A stretch of DNA of 64,000 nt from Glycomyces terrestris. Lineage in GTDB: Bacteria; Actinomycetota; Actinomycetes; Mycobacteriales; Micromonosporaceae. A program made the position numbers and the translations under genes. Below, one piece after another: positions 15,333 to 24,641 of this stretch. Positions within the stretch are counted from its first letter, which is position 1, and each line of letters starts with the position of its first letter. Under the pieces are notes generated by a model. That model saw only the letters and a list, made by a program, of their open reading frames with translations. It was not told the origin of the DNA and did no database searches. The stretch spans positions 186,001 to 250,000 of the forward strand of contig NZ_RSEB01000004.1 of the NCBI RefSeq assembly GCF_003933745.1, in the 5' to 3' direction.

Positions 15333-15890
15333 GTGAGCGGCGATGTAGTGGACCTGATCATGGCCGACCACCGCGAGGTGGAGCGGCTGTTCGACGAGAT
15401 GCAGCGGCATCCTGAGAAGCGCCCCCTGCTGGCGCCCGTACTGTCGGCCCTGCTGACGGCGCACAGCCGCGCCGAGGAGGCCGAGGTCTACCCGGTCGCC
15501 CGCGACGAGGCGCAGGAGACCAAGGAGGTCGCGCACAGCCAGGAGGAGCACGAGCAGGCCGAGGAGCTCCTGGTCCGCATGAACGCGACCGACCCCGAGT
15601 CCCCGGAGTTCGACACCGTCCTCCAGGAGCTGATCGACTCGGTGACCCACCACGTCCAGGAGGAGGAGTCGACCGTCCTCCCCGGCATGAAGACCCGCCT
15701 CGACGACGCGCGCCGCCGCGAACTGGGCGAAGCCTTCGCGGTCTCGCGCGCCGAGCACCTCGGCGACCAGCCCGGCCAGGCCAGCCGCAAGGAGCTGGAG
15801 ATGCAGGCGCGCAACATGAACATGAGCGGCACGTCCAACATGAACAAGGAGCGCCTGGCCAAAGAGGTCAAGAAGAAGGCCTCCCGCTGA
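15333..15890 (+). CDS. hemerythrin HHE-domain protein
   Basis: 185 aa. The first 135 residues form a four-helix hemerythrin-like bundle with the expected His/Glu ligands: DLIMADHREVERLFDEM, LLTAHSRAEEAEVYP, SQEEHEQAEELL and SVTHHVQEEESTVLPGM. The lysine-rich tail (KELEMQARNMNMSGTSNMNKERLAKEVKKKASR in part) is typical of actinobacterial relatives that may bind nucleic acid or be degradation-tagged. A GTG start at 15333 with GAAGGGACC upstream is preferred over the ATG at 15267, whose extension looks like 5' leader. It lies 75 bases after the sigma factor, so stress-related expression is plausible. Confidence 0.9.
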   Translation: MSGDVVDLIMADHREVERLFDEMQRHPEKRPLLAPVLSALLTAHSRAEEAEVYPVARDEAQETKEVAHSQEEHEQAEELLVRMNATDPESPEFDTVLQELIDSVTHHVQEEESTVLPGMKTRLDDARRRELGEAFAVSRAEHLGDQPGQASRKELEMQARNMNMSGTSNMNKERLAKEVKKKASR

Positions 15891-15913
15891 CGCGCGTCCC
15901 GCGCACCGCATAG

Positions 15914-15955
15914 AGCCGCGAAACGATCCGGCCGCACCGCGATCGTTTCGCGGCT
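15914..15955. terminator. bidirectional terminator between hemerythrin and LacI genes
   Basis: Perfect 15-bp arms (15914-15928, 15941-15955) around a 12-base loop, centred between two convergent genes. The AAACGATC/GATCGTTT part gives a short T-run on both strands. Confidence 0.8.
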
Positions 15956-15989
15956 CGCCGCTGCTCCCGGCCCCCGCGCCGCGGGCCGC

Positions 15990-17243
15990 TCAGCGCGGCG
16001 GGGGAGCGGTGCTCGCCCGGACCGTGAGCGAGGTGGCCAGCTCGATCCGCGTCCGCGTCACCGCCTCCCCGGCGGCGAGCGCGAGCACCAGCTCCGCCGC
16101 GGTGGCCCCGAGCTCGGCGAACGGCTGGCGCACCGTCGTCAGCGGCGGCCCGCACCAGCGCGCGTACGAGATGTCGTCGAAGCCGACGACGCTCAGCTCC
16201 CCGGGGATGTCGACCCCCGCTTCCCGGGCCGCCTCGTAGACCCCGAGGGCCTGGAGGTCGTTGCCGCACAGCACGGCCGTGGGCGGGTCGGCCAGGCGCA
16301 GCAGCTCCCGGCCGTGCGCCAGGCCCTCCTCGAACGAGAACCACATCCCGGCGCGCACCAGCTGCTCGTCGAGGCTCGCCCCGGCCGCCGCGAGGGCCGT
16401 GCGCACGCCGGTGAGCCGCTCGCGCGAGCAGAGCCGCTCGAGCGGTCCGGTGACCACGCCGACGCGGTCGTGGCCGAGGTCGAGCAGGTGCTGCGCGGCC
16501 GCGACGGCGCCGTGCCGGTTGGCGGCGGCCACCGACGGCACCGGGAGCAGCGGCTCGCTCGGCGGATCGACGGCGACCAGCGGCAGGCCGCTCGCGCTCA
16601 GCAGGGCGTGCTGCTCGGGCGTGAACCCCATGTGGAACACGATGACCCCGGCGGGGCGGCGGGCCAGGAGCTCCTGCGCCCAGTTGCGCCCGACCGACTC
16701 CTCCTGGAGCGCGTCGGTGAACGCGACGGCGAGGCCGTGCCCGGCGGCGACCCGCTTGACACCGCGCATGAGGTCGACGCCCACATGCCCCTGGAGCCCG
16801 TAGAAGACGACCTCCACGCTCGCGGCGCGGGCGACCTTCTCGGGGCGGCGGTAGCCCTGCTCGCGCAGCAGCCGCTCGACGCGCCGGCGCGTCTCCGGCG
16901 CCACGCCCGCGCGCCCGTTGAGGACCTTCGAGACCGTCGGCGCCGACACCCCCGCGAGCCGCGCGACGGCGGCGACGGTGAGCTGCCGGGCCGGTCCCGG
17001 CGCGTCCGCCGCAGCATTCGCGCCGGGCGGCAGGCCGCGGCGCTCGGCCGCCTCGGCGAGCAGGCGCTCGCGCACCCGCTCGGCCTCCGCCTCGGCCCCC
17101 GGTCCGAAGGGGACCGTCTCCACGAGGTACCGGCGCTTGCGCGTGTCCGGGTCCCGTCCGCCGTAGACCCGCACCCGCAGCGATCCGCTTGGGAGCCTCT
17201 CGATCTCGCCGCGAGAGCGCCGCGGACCCGCACCGGTGGTCAT
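15990..17243 (-). CDS. LacI-family regulator with N-terminal integrase-type Arm DNA-binding domain
   Basis: 417 aa. Residues 10-65 (IERLPSGSLRVRVYGGRDPD then RRYLVETVPFGPGAEAEAE) look like the AP2-like Arm domain at the N-terminus of tyrosine integrases. A LacI helix-turn-helix follows at 88-115 (LTVAAVARLAGVSAPTVSKVLNGR in part), then a periplasmic-binding-protein-like sugar domain (VIVFHMGF, VAAAQHLLDLGHDRVGVVTG, FDDISYARWCGPPLTTVRQP). It therefore carries two DNA-binding modules. The start is ATG 17241-17243. It is divergent from a GH30_8 xylanase gene, and a 7-4-7 palindrome lies between them, so it probably represses xylan use in response to a xylo- or glucurono-oligosaccharide (inferred). 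Confidence 0.88.
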   Translation of the reverse strand: MTTGAGPRRSRGEIERLPSGSLRVRVYGGRDPDTRKRRYLVETVPFGPGAEAEAERVRERLLAEAAERRGLPPGANAAADAPGPARQLTVAAVARLAGVSAPTVSKVLNGRAGVAPETRRRVERLLREQGYRRPEKVARAASVEVVFYGLQGHVGVDLMRGVKRVAAGHGLAVAFTDALQEESVGRNWAQELLARRPAGVIVFHMGFTPEQHALLSASGLPLVAVDPPSEPLLPVPSVAAANRHGAVAAAQHLLDLGHDRVGVVTGPLERLCSRERLTGVRTALAAAGASLDEQLVRAGMWFSFEEGLAHGRELLRLADPPTAVLCGNDLQALGVYEAAREAGVDIPGELSVVGFDDISYARWCGPPLTTVRQPFAELGATAAELVLALAAGEAVTRTRIELATSLTVRASTAPPPR

Positions 17244-17377
17244 GGAGCCACCGTAGCAGCGCGCCCTGCCGCGCCGCGCTCCCCGAAGGCTCCACGCCCG
17301 GCTCCACGGGGGACCCGGCGGAGCGCCGCCGTCCGGCGTACCGGCTGATCGCGGCCCCGGTCGCCCCACCGTCATTG

Positions 17378-17395
17378 CATCGATGTCTATCGATG
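17378..17395. promoter_or_regulatory. putative LacI operator upstream of the GH30 gene
   Basis: CATCGAT-GTCT-ATCGATG, a perfect 7-4-7 inverted repeat of LacI-operator size, in the 273-bp divergent gap. It is 122 bases before the GH30 start and 135 bases before the LacI start. No other strong signal is visible in the gap. Confidence 0.55.
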
Positions 17396-17516
17396 GTGAA
17401 TCGGAAACTGTTCGACCCTGACCTGGCCTTGACGGGGTACAGCCGCGATCCTACGCTTCAACTCAACCGATTGCCGACCGGAACTTTCCGAGAGTTCCGA
17501 ACCTCCTGGAGGAGCG

Positions 17517-18788
17517 ATGGCGCCCCGTCCGAACGATCCCACCCCCCGAACCCGGCGGTCCCTCGACCGGCGGGCCTTCCTCGCACTCGGGGCGCTCCCG
17601 GCAGCCGCCCCGCTGCTCGCCTCGCCCGCCGCGGCCCAGACCACCGTCCTCGTGCAGCCCTCCATCGGGCAGCAGACCATCCAGGGCTTCGGCGGCATGA
17701 ACCACACCGTGTGGATCAGCGACCTCACCGCCGCCCAGCGCACCACGGCCTTCGGCAACGCCGACGGCCAGCTCGGCTTCTCCATCCTGCGCATCCCCGT
17801 CCACGAGGACCGCGCCAACTGGAGCCGCGAGGTCGCCACCGCCCAGCGCGCGGTCGCCCTGGGCGCCAAGGTCATCGCCTCCCCGTGGAACCCGCCCGCG
17901 AGCATGGTCGAGACGTTCTCCGGCGGCAGGCGCCTGCGCTACGACTCCTACGCCGCCTACGCCCGGCACCTGAACGACTTCCACGCGTTCATGCAGTCCA
18001 ACGGGGTCAACCTGTACGCGATCTCGATCCAGAACGAACCGGACTACGCGCACGAGTGGACCGCGTGGACCCCGGCCGAGATCGTGCGCTTCCTCAAGGA
18101 GAACGCCGGCTCGATCAACACCCGCGTCATGGCCCCGGAGTCCTTCCAGTACCGCAAGAACCTCTCCGACCCCATCCTCAACGACCCCGCGGCCCTCGCC
18201 AACCTCGACGTCCTCGGCGCCCACCTCTACGGCACCCAGCCCTCCGCCTTCCCCTACCCGCTGTTCCAGCAGAAGGGCGGCGGCAAGGAGCTGTGGATGA
18301 CCGAGGTCTACTACCCCAACAGCACCGACTCCGCCGACCTGTGGCCGCAGGCGCTCGACGTCGGCGAGCACCTCCACCGCGCCCTCGTCGACGGCCGCTT
18401 CCAGGCCTACATCTGGTGGTACATCCGCCGCGGCTACGGCCCCATGCGCGAGGACGGCACGATCTCCAAGCGCGGCGCGAACATGGCCCACTTCGCGAAG
18501 TTCGTGCGCCCCGGCCACCAGCGCGTCACCGCCACCGCCAACCCGCAGTCCAACGTGTACATCTCCGCGTACAAGAGCGGCTCCAGGCTCGTCATCGTCG
18601 CCGTCAACAAGAACGCCTCCGCGGTGTACCTCCCCTTCACCGTCGAGGGCGCCGGCTCGGGGACCTTCTCGACCTGGCTGACCACCGCGAGCCAGACCCT
18701 CGCCCCCTACAGCGCCGTGACGATGACCAACGGGTCCTTCGGCTCCCAGCTCCCGGCGCAGAGCATCCGCACCTACGTCATGGGCTAG
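17517..18788 (+). CDS. secreted GH30 subfamily 8 glucuronoxylan endo-xylanase
   Basis: 423 aa. A twin-arginine-like signal (LDRRAFLALGA, cleavage near residue 40) is followed by a complete GH30_8 domain and its C-terminal beta-structure. It closely follows the Bacillus XynC pattern: GFGGMNHTVWISDL, acid/base Glu174 in SIQNEPDYAHEW, nucleophile Glu263 in LWMTEVYYPNS, and the glucuronate-recognising Arg in WWYIRRGYGPM (Arg304/305). It should cleave xylan beside methylglucuronic-acid branches outside the cell. The ATG at 17517 has GGAGGAG upstream. It is probably repressed by the divergent Arm-LacI protein. Its TAG shares the four bases CTAG with the stop of the convergent GlxA-type gene. Confidence 0.95.
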   Translation: MAPRPNDPTPRTRRSLDRRAFLALGALPAAAPLLASPAAAQTTVLVQPSIGQQTIQGFGGMNHTVWISDLTAAQRTTAFGNADGQLGFSILRIPVHEDRANWSREVATAQRAVALGAKVIASPWNPPASMVETFSGGRRLRYDSYAAYARHLNDFHAFMQSNGVNLYAISIQNEPDYAHEWTAWTPAEIVRFLKENAGSINTRVMAPESFQYRKNLSDPILNDPAALANLDVLGAHLYGTQPSAFPYPLFQQKGGGKELWMTEVYYPNSTDSADLWPQALDVGEHLHRALVDGRFQAYIWWYIRRGYGPMREDGTISKRGANMAHFAKFVRPGHQRVTATANPQSNVYISAYKSGSRLVIVAVNKNASAVYLPFTVEGAGSGTFSTWLTTASQTLAPYSAVTMTNGSFGSQLPAQSIRTYVMG

Positions 18789-19762
18789 CCCGCGAAGGTC
18801 CGCCGGTACGCGCTCGGCGAGACCCCCAGGGACGCCTGGAAGTGCATCCGCAGCGAGGCGGCCGAGCCGAACCCGGCCTCGGCCGCCACGCGGTCGATCG
18901 GCTCGTCCGAGCGCTCCAGCAGGTGCCGCGCCCGCTCCAGGCGCTGGTGCAGGAGCCACCGCTGCGGCGAGGTGCCGACCTCCTCGCGGAACCGGCGCGT
19001 GAACGTGCGGACGCTCATCGCCTCGCACTCCGCGAGCTGGCGCAGCGACAGCGGCTCGTGCAGCCGCTCCAGCGCCCACGCCCGGGCCCGGCCCGTCGCC
19101 GCCGCGCCCGTCTCCGGCACCGGCCGCTCGATGTACTGCGCCTGCCCGCCGTCCCGGTGCGGCGGCACCACCGACCGGCGCGCGACCCGGTTCGCCACGG
19201 CCACCCCGAAGTCCATGCGCGTCATGTGCAGGCACAGGTCGAACCCCGAGGCCACCCCCGCGGAGGTGAGCACCCGGCCGTCCTCGGTGTACAGCACGTC
19301 CGGCTCCAGCCGCACCTGCGGGAACAGCCGCCGGAACCGCTGGGCCGCGTCCCAGTGGGTCGTCGCCCGCCGCCCGTCGAGCAGGCCCGCGGCCGCGAGC
19401 AGGAACGAGCCGGTGCAGATCGACGCGATCCGCGCCTCCGGCCGGATCAGCGCCAGCGCCTCGGCCAGCGGCCCCGGCAGCCGCCCGTCCGTCCACGACT
19501 CGTCCGACTCGTGCTCCGAGGGCACCACCACGGTGTCCGCCTCCGCGAGCGCCTCGGGGCCGTGCGCCACGTTCACCGTCACGTCGGTGTCGGTGCGCAC
19601 CACGCCCGGCTCGACCGCGCACGTCGCCACCTCGTACAGCGGCTCGCCGCCGGCCTTCGCGGAGCCGAACACCCGGTGCGGGATGCCCAGCTCGACCGGC
19701 AGGAAGCCGTGGCGGACCAGGACCGCGACGCGGTGCCGTCCGGGATGCCGAAACACGCTCAT
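18785..19762 (-). CDS. GlxA-type AraC-family regulator (DJ-1/PfpI domain plus HTH)
   Basis: 325 aa. N-terminal DJ-1/PfpI-like domain (about 8-190) with the nucleophile-elbow-like ASICTGSFLLAAAGLL and THWDAAQRFRRLFP. The C-terminal AraC HTH pair (about 215-315) has LSLRQLAECEAMSVRTFTRRFREE and ERARHLLERSDEPIDRVAAEAGFGSAASLRMHF in pieces. The start is ATG 19760-19762. It is divergent from an MFS transporter 70 bases away, which it probably controls. Ligands for this class range from amino acids to amines and cannot be told here. It ends tail-to-tail with the GH30 gene, sharing CTAG. Confidence 0.92.
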   Translation of the reverse strand: MSVFRHPGRHRVAVLVRHGFLPVELGIPHRVFGSAKAGGEPLYEVATCAVEPGVVRTDTDVTVNVAHGPEALAEADTVVVPSEHESDESWTDGRLPGPLAEALALIRPEARIASICTGSFLLAAAGLLDGRRATTHWDAAQRFRRLFPQVRLEPDVLYTEDGRVLTSAGVASGFDLCLHMTRMDFGVAVANRVARRSVVPPHRDGGQAQYIERPVPETGAAATGRARAWALERLHEPLSLRQLAECEAMSVRTFTRRFREEVGTSPQRWLLHQRLERARHLLERSDEPIDRVAAEAGFGSAASLRMHFQASLGVSPSAYRRTFAG

Positions 19763-19832
19763 GGCCCGATCCTCGCACATGTTGGCCTCCCGGCCACTGG
19801 CCGGTCCCGGGCGCGCCCGCGAAACTGGACGC

Positions 19833-21131
19833 ATGTCCATCGCAGCCCCGGAAACCACACCGCCGCAGCCCCGCACCGCCCGCCGGATCCACCGCGCCTG
19901 GTGGGTCGCCGCCGTCAGCTTCGTCGCCCTCGTCGGCGCGGCCGCCTTCCGCGCCACCCCGAGCGTCTTCATCGAGCCGCTCCACGACGAGTTCGGCTGG
20001 TCCCACGGCACGATCTCCGCCGCGATCTCGGTGAACATCCTGCTCTACGGCCTGTTCTCGCCCTTCGCCTCGGCCCTCCAGGAGCGCTACGGCATCCGCC
20101 GCGTCGTCTCGATCGCCTTGGCCCTCATCGCCTTCGGCAGCGGCGCCACCGTGTTCATGACCGCCTCCTGGCAGCTGGTCCTGTGCTGGGGCTTCATCGT
20201 CGGCATCGGCACCGGGTCCATGGCGATGGCGTTCGTCGCCACGATCACCAACCGGTGGTTCATCGCCCGCCGCGGCCTCGTCAGCGGCATCCTCACCGCC
20301 GGCGGCGCCGCCGGGCAGCTCGTGTTCCTGCCCGTGGTCGGCCTCCTCGTCGAGGGCCCGGGCTGGCGCGCGGCCTCGATCCTGGTCTCGCTCACCGCGC
20401 TCGCGATGGTCCCGCTGGTGCTCCTGGTCGTGCGCGACCGGCCCGAGGACGTCGGCCTCGCGCCCTTCGGCGCCGGCCCCGACTACACCGCCCCCGCCGT
20501 CTCCAAGTCCGGCGCGGCCAAGCGCGCCCTCGGCAGCCTGTGGCAGGCCAGCGGCTCCCGCGCGTTCTGGCTCCTCGCCGCGACCTTCGCGATCTGCGGC
20601 GCCTCCACCAACGGCCTCGTCGGCGCCCACTTCGTGCCCGCCGCCCACGACCACGGCATGCCCCTGACGGCGGCCGCCTCGCTCCTGGCCGTCATCGGCA
20701 TCGTCGACATGGTCGGCACCGTCTTCTCAGGCTGGCTCACCGACCGGTTCGACCCCCGGCACCTGCTCGCGGTCTACTACGCGCTGCGCGGCGCCTCGCT
20801 CCTCGCGCTCCCCTCGCTGTTCGCCGGGGACGTGCGGCCGCCGATGCTGTTCTTCATCGTCTTCTACGGCCTCGACTGGGTCGCCACGGTGCCGCCCACG
20901 ATCGCCCTGTGCCGCGAGCACTTCGGCGAGGACGGCGCGGTCGTCTTCGGCTGGGTCCTCGCCTCCCACCAGTTCGGGGCCGCCCTCATCGCCTGGGGCG
21001 CGGGCTTCATCCGCGACGCGACCGGGAACTACGACCCGGCGTGGTTCACCGCGGGAGCGCTGTGCGCGCTCGCCGCGGTGATGTCCCTGGCGATCAAGCG
21101 GACCGCGGCACCAGCCGCTGGAGCTGCGTGA
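19833..21131 (+). CDS. MFS transporter
   Basis: 432 aa with 12 predicted hydrophobic segments and the MFS signatures between TM2-3 ([14 protein letters not shown]) and TM8-9 ([14 protein letters not shown]). Sequence style resembles the monocarboxylate/oxalate-formate antiporter branch ([30 protein letters not shown] in part). Neighbourhood with an FMN-dependent lactate dehydrogenase makes a monocarboxylate substrate plausible but unproven. The start is ATG 19833. Its 3' end overlaps the convergent dehydrogenase gene by 38 bp. Confidence 0.88.
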   Translation: MSIAAPETTPPQPRTARRIHRAWWVAAVSFVALVGAAAFRATPSVFIEPLHDEFGWSHGTISAAISVNILLYGLFSPFASALQERYGIRRVVSIALALIAFGSGATVFMTASWQLVLCWGFIVGIGTGSMAMAFVATITNRWFIARRGLVSGILTAGGAAGQLVFLPVVGLLVEGPGWRAASILVSLTALAMVPLVLLVVRDRPEDVGLAPFGAGPDYTAPAVSKSGAAKRALGSLWQASGSRAFWLLAATFAICGASTNGLVGAHFVPAAHDHGMPLTAAASLLAVIGIVDMVGTVFSGWLTDRFDPRHLLAVYYALRGASLLALPSLFAGDVRPPMLFFIVFYGLDWVATVPPTIALCREHFGEDGAVVFGWVLASHQFGAALIAWGAGFIRDATGNYDPAWFTAGALCALAAVMSLAIKRTAAPAAGAA

Positions 21132-22332
21132 CGTGTCCGGGTTCGAGCTCCTCGAGGGTCGCGGCCCCGAGGAGCCGCATCGTGCGCTCGACCTCCTCGC
21201 GCAGGATCGCGACGGCCCGGTCGACGCCCTGCCTGCCCCCGGCCATGAGCCCGTACAGGTAGGCGCGGCCGATCATCGTGTACCGCGCGCCGAGCGCCAC
21301 GGACGCGACGACGTCGGCGCCGGACATGATCCCGGTGTCCAGGTGCACCTCCAGGTCCTTCCCGACCTCCTTGACCACGCGGGGGAGCAGGTGGAAGGGG
21401 ACGGGGGCCCGGTCGAGCTGGCGCCCGCCGTGGTTGGAGAGCGTCACCGCGTCCACCCCCGCCTCGGCGCACCGCCGGGCGTCGGCGACGGTCTGGACGC
21501 CCTTGACGACGAGCTTGCCCGGCCACTGCTCCTTGATCCAGGCCAGGTCGGCGTAGTCGACCGTCGGGTCGAACATGGTGTCGAGGAGCTCGGCCACCGT
21601 CCCCGACCAGCGGTTCAGGGACGCGAACGCCAGCGGCTCGGTGGTGAGCAGGTCGAACCACCAGTGCGGCTTGCGCGCCATGTCGAACACGGTGCGGGCG
21701 GTGAGCGCCGGCGGGATCGAGAACCCGTTCCGCTTGTCGCGCAGCCGCGCCCCGGCGACCGGCACGTCCACGGTGACCAGGAGCGTGTCGAACCCGGCCG
21801 CCGCGGCCCGCTCGACCAGCGCCATCGACCGGTCGCGGTCCTTCCACATGTACAGCTGGAACCAGTGCCGACCCGCGGGCCCGCCCGCGGCCGCGACCTC
21901 CTCGATCGGCGTGGTGCCCATCGTCGAGAGCGCGAACGGGATGCCCGCCGCGGCGGCCGCGCCGGCCCCGGCGATCTCGCCCTCGGTGTGCATCATGCGC
22001 GTGAACCCGGTGGGCGCGATGCCGAACGGCAGCGCCGACCGCCTGCCCAGGACGTCCCAGCCGGTGTCGACGGTCGAGACGTCCCGCAGGATCGCCGGAT
22101 GGAACTCCACGTCCTCGAACGCCTGCCGCGCCCGAGCCAGGGACAGCTCGCCCTCCGCGGCCCCCTCGGTGTAGTCGAACGCCGCCCGTGGCGTGCGCTT
22201 CTGCGCGATGCGCCGCAGGTCCGCTATGGTCAGCGCCGCGTCGAGGCGGCGCCGCTTCGCGTTGAAGTCCGGGGTTTTGAAACGTATCAAAGGCAGGAGG
22301 TCTTTGGGCCTGGGAAACTGTCGCTTGGTCAT
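21094..22332 (-). CDS. FMN-dependent alpha-hydroxy acid dehydrogenase (L-lactate dehydrogenase-like)
   Basis: 412 aa, full-length TIM-barrel of the LldD/glycolate oxidase family. Visible: [17 protein letters not shown] near the N-terminus, [58 protein letters not shown] with the flavin Lys, and the active-site [12 protein letters not shown] with base His. [20 protein letters not shown] contributes the FMN phosphate site. It likely oxidises L-lactate to pyruvate at the membrane surface, passing electrons to quinone. It is convergent with the MFS gene, overlapping by 38 bp. The N-terminal extension (about 30 residues) is typical of actinobacterial LldD2. Confidence 0.9.
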   Translation of the reverse strand: MTKRQFPRPKDLLPLIRFKTPDFNAKRRRLDAALTIADLRRIAQKRTPRAAFDYTEGAAEGELSLARARQAFEDVEFHPAILRDVSTVDTGWDVLGRRSALPFGIAPTGFTRMMHTEGEIAGAGAAAAAGIPFALSTMGTTPIEEVAAAGGPAGRHWFQLYMWKDRDRSMALVERAAAAGFDTLLVTVDVPVAGARLRDKRNGFSIPPALTARTVFDMARKPHWWFDLLTTEPLAFASLNRWSGTVAELLDTMFDPTVDYADLAWIKEQWPGKLVVKGVQTVADARRCAEAGVDAVTLSNHGGRQLDRAPVPFHLLPRVVKEVGKDLEVHLDTGIMSGADVVASVALGARYTMIGRAYLYGLMAGGRQGVDRAVAILREEVERTMRLLGAATLEELEPGHVTQLQRLVPRSA

Positions 22333-22445
22333 GGGGGGCCTATCGCGTGCAGCGGTGCGGGGTCGGTCCGGGCCATTGTCGCCGACGCGGCCCCGGAACG
22401 CAATGCCTCCCCGCCGCGGCCCGGTCCGCGGCCGCGCCCTGGCGG

Positions 22446-22473
22446 GGCCGGGCGCCCGTGCGGGCGCCCGGCC
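22446..22473 (-). terminator. terminator of kup
   Basis: Perfect 13-bp arms 22446-22458 and 22461-22473, seven bases beyond the kup stop. No clear T-run. Confidence 0.65.
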
Positions 22474-22479
22474 ACCGTC

Positions 22480-24447
22480 TCAGACCTCGATGTGCGAGCC
22501 GATGATCATCGTGCGGTCGCGCGGGAGCCGGAAGTGCTCGGCCGCGTCCGCGGTGATGTGCGAGGTGGCGATGAACAGGTGCTTGCGCCACGTGGCCATC
22601 GTCTTCGCCCGGCCCGGCTTCAGCTGGATCGTGGAGAGGAAGTACGTGGCCCGGTCGAGGTTGAGGCGCCGGCCCTCGGCCTGCTCGGCCTCGATCGCCT
22701 CCAGCGCCCGCGGCACGTCCGGGGTCTCCATGTAGCCGAAGCGGGCGGTCACGTGGATGACCGCGTCCCGGTCGTCGCCGAGCTGGTCGACCTCGAGCCG
22801 CTCGGCCTCGGCCACCCGCGGCACCGGCTCGGTCTCGACCGACAGGATCACGATCTGCGCGTGCCGGGCGTGGTTCTGCTCAAGGTTGGACCGCATCGCC
22901 AGCGGCGCGCTGTGCTTGCCGCGGTCGAGGAACACCGCCGTCCCGGGCACGCGCGCGACCTTCGGCTCGCCCTCGCGGAGCCGGTCCACGAACTCGCGCA
23001 GCGACCCCTCGCGGCGCTCGCGCTCGCCCGTGACGACCTCGCGGCCCTTCTGCCAGGTGATCATGACGGTGAACGCGAGGAGGCCGATGAGCAGCGGCAG
23101 CCACGCCCCGTGGACGATCTTCGTCGAGCTCGCCGCCAGGAACGTCCCGGTGATCGCCACCAGCAGGGACCCGCCGGTCGCGAGCAGCCAGCGCGGCGCG
23201 TTCCAGCGCATCCGCGCCACGTACAGGAACAGGAGCACCACGATCACGATCGTCGCGATCACCGCCATGCCGTACGCGAACGCGAGCGCCTCGGAGGTGC
23301 GGAACGCGAACACCAGCACCAGCACCGACGCCATGAGGAGCCAGTTGATCCACGGCACGTAGATCTGCCCGTACCAGTGCTCGGAGGTGTGCGCGATCCG
23401 CAGCCGCGGCAGGTAGCCCAGCTCGGAGGCCTGCGCGGCGACCGAGAACGCGCCGGAGATGACCGCCTGCGCGGCGATGACGGTCGCGACCGTGGTGAGC
23501 AGCAGCAGCGGGATGCGCAGCGCCTCGGGCGCGAGCAGGAAGAACGACCCCGAGACGTTCGCGGTGTCCTGGAGGATGAGCGCGCCCTGGCCCATGTAGT
23601 TGAGCATCACCGAGGGGAAGACGATGAGGATCCAGGCCCGCGAGATCGGCTTGCGCCCGAAGTGGCCCATGTCCGCATAGAGCGCCTCGGCGCCGGTGAA
23701 CGCCAGGATGACCGCGGCCAGCGCGAAGAACGCGGTGCCGAAGTTCCCGAACACGAAGTCGAGCGCGTATGTGGGGGAGAGGGCCCGGAGGATCTCGGGG
23801 TTGCCGGCGATGCCGCCGATCCCCAGGAGCGCGAGGGTGGAGAACCAGACGATCATGATCGGCCCGAACCAGCGGCCGATGACGTGCGTGCCGTGCTTCT
23901 GGAACGCGAACAGCAGGATGATGATCACCGCGGTCACCGGGATGATGAAGGACTCCAGGCCGGTGCTGACGGTCTTGATGCCCTCGACGGCGGAGAGGAC
24001 CGAGATCGCCGGGGTGATCATCGAGTCGCCGAGGAACAGGGCCGCGCCGAAGATGCCGAGGGCCGCGAGGACGAGCGCGGTCTTGCGGCCGCGCCCGGCG
24101 GCGTGGCGGCGGATGAGGGTGATGAGGGCCATGATGCCGCCCTCGCCGTCGTTGTCGGCGCGCATCGCGAAGCCGACGTAGAAGACGGTGACGATGATCG
24201 TGACCGACCAGAAGATCAGCGACACGATCCCGTAGACGTTCGCGGTGCTCACCGGGACGGGGTGGGGGTCGGCGGGGTTGAAGATCGTCTGGAGGGCGTA
24301 GATGGGGCTGGTGCCGATGTCGCCGTAGACGACGCCGAGGGCGCCGACGACGAGGGCCAGGCGCAGCGGCCCGCCCCTGCGGGGGTGTCGTGGAGGGGCG
24401 GCAACCGGTTTTCGGTCGGTCCGGCCCTCGCTGGTCTGAGCGGTCAC
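22480..24447 (-). CDS. kup: Kup potassium uptake protein
   Basis: 655 aa, H+/K+ symporter of the KUP/HAK/KT family. The signature GVVYGDIGTSPIYALQTIF is near residue 40, followed by 12 membrane helices (to about 490) and a cytoplasmic C-terminal domain. Further markers: LFLGDSMITPAISVLSAVEG and TGAEALYADMGHFG. The start is GTG 24445-24447 with a strong AAAGGAG. It is transcribed away from the lhr helicase gene; the shared 194-bp gap contains two copies of a 19-bp repeat that may control either gene. I see no c-di-AMP riboswitch pattern there. Confidence 0.95.
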   Translation of the reverse strand: MTAQTSEGRTDRKPVAAPPRHPRRGGPLRLALVVGALGVVYGDIGTSPIYALQTIFNPADPHPVPVSTANVYGIVSLIFWSVTIIVTVFYVGFAMRADNDGEGGIMALITLIRRHAAGRGRKTALVLAALGIFGAALFLGDSMITPAISVLSAVEGIKTVSTGLESFIIPVTAVIIILLFAFQKHGTHVIGRWFGPIMIVWFSTLALLGIGGIAGNPEILRALSPTYALDFVFGNFGTAFFALAAVILAFTGAEALYADMGHFGRKPISRAWILIVFPSVMLNYMGQGALILQDTANVSGSFFLLAPEALRIPLLLLTTVATVIAAQAVISGAFSVAAQASELGYLPRLRIAHTSEHWYGQIYVPWINWLLMASVLVLVFAFRTSEALAFAYGMAVIATIVIVVLLFLYVARMRWNAPRWLLATGGSLLVAITGTFLAASSTKIVHGAWLPLLIGLLAFTVMITWQKGREVVTGERERREGSLREFVDRLREGEPKVARVPGTAVFLDRGKHSAPLAMRSNLEQNHARHAQIVILSVETEPVPRVAEAERLEVDQLGDDRDAVIHVTARFGYMETPDVPRALEAIEAEQAEGRRLNLDRATYFLSTIQLKPGRAKTMATWRKHLFIATSHITADAAEHFRLPRDRTMIIGSHIEV

Positions 24448-24521
24448 GTGAGCTCCTTTCCGGTGCCGGACGCTAGCGCGATCGCCTGAAGATTTGCCCT
24501 GTCCTGGGGGTATTCAAGGGA

Positions 24522-24572
24522 ATCCATACGCGTTCTTGACATCGTCCGCAGCGATCCTTACGGGTTCTTGAC
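24522..24572. repeat. two direct 19-bp repeats in the kup-lhr divergent promoter
   Basis: Copies at 24522-24540 and 24554-24572 (ATCCATACGCGTTCTTGAC and ATCCTTACGGGTTCTTGAC) match at 17 of 19 positions and are spaced 32 bp, close to three helical turns. Each ends in TTGAC, a -35-like sequence toward lhr; TTGACA at 24536-24541 has TTACGG 16 bases on. They look like activator or repressor sites, or tandem promoters. Confidence 0.6.
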
Positions 24573-24641
24573 GATGCGGAGACGGCGTCTTGTCGCCCGA
24601 TCCGGGGCCCGGTGTCGGTCCTCCGGGGCACCATTGAGCGC

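Noticed and set aside
17189-21262. A 1357-codon Arg/Pro-rich plus-strand frame
   Set aside because: Out of frame with GH30, GlxA and MFS genes whose protein families are unmistakable.
21133-24489. A 1118-codon frame antisense to lldD-like and kup genes
   Set aside because: Composition is typical of GC3 shadows; both genes beneath it are well-supported families.
24448-24641. Possible c-di-AMP (ydaO-type) riboswitch upstream of kup
   Set aside because: I could not find the conserved pairing elements; only two short direct repeats are visible.
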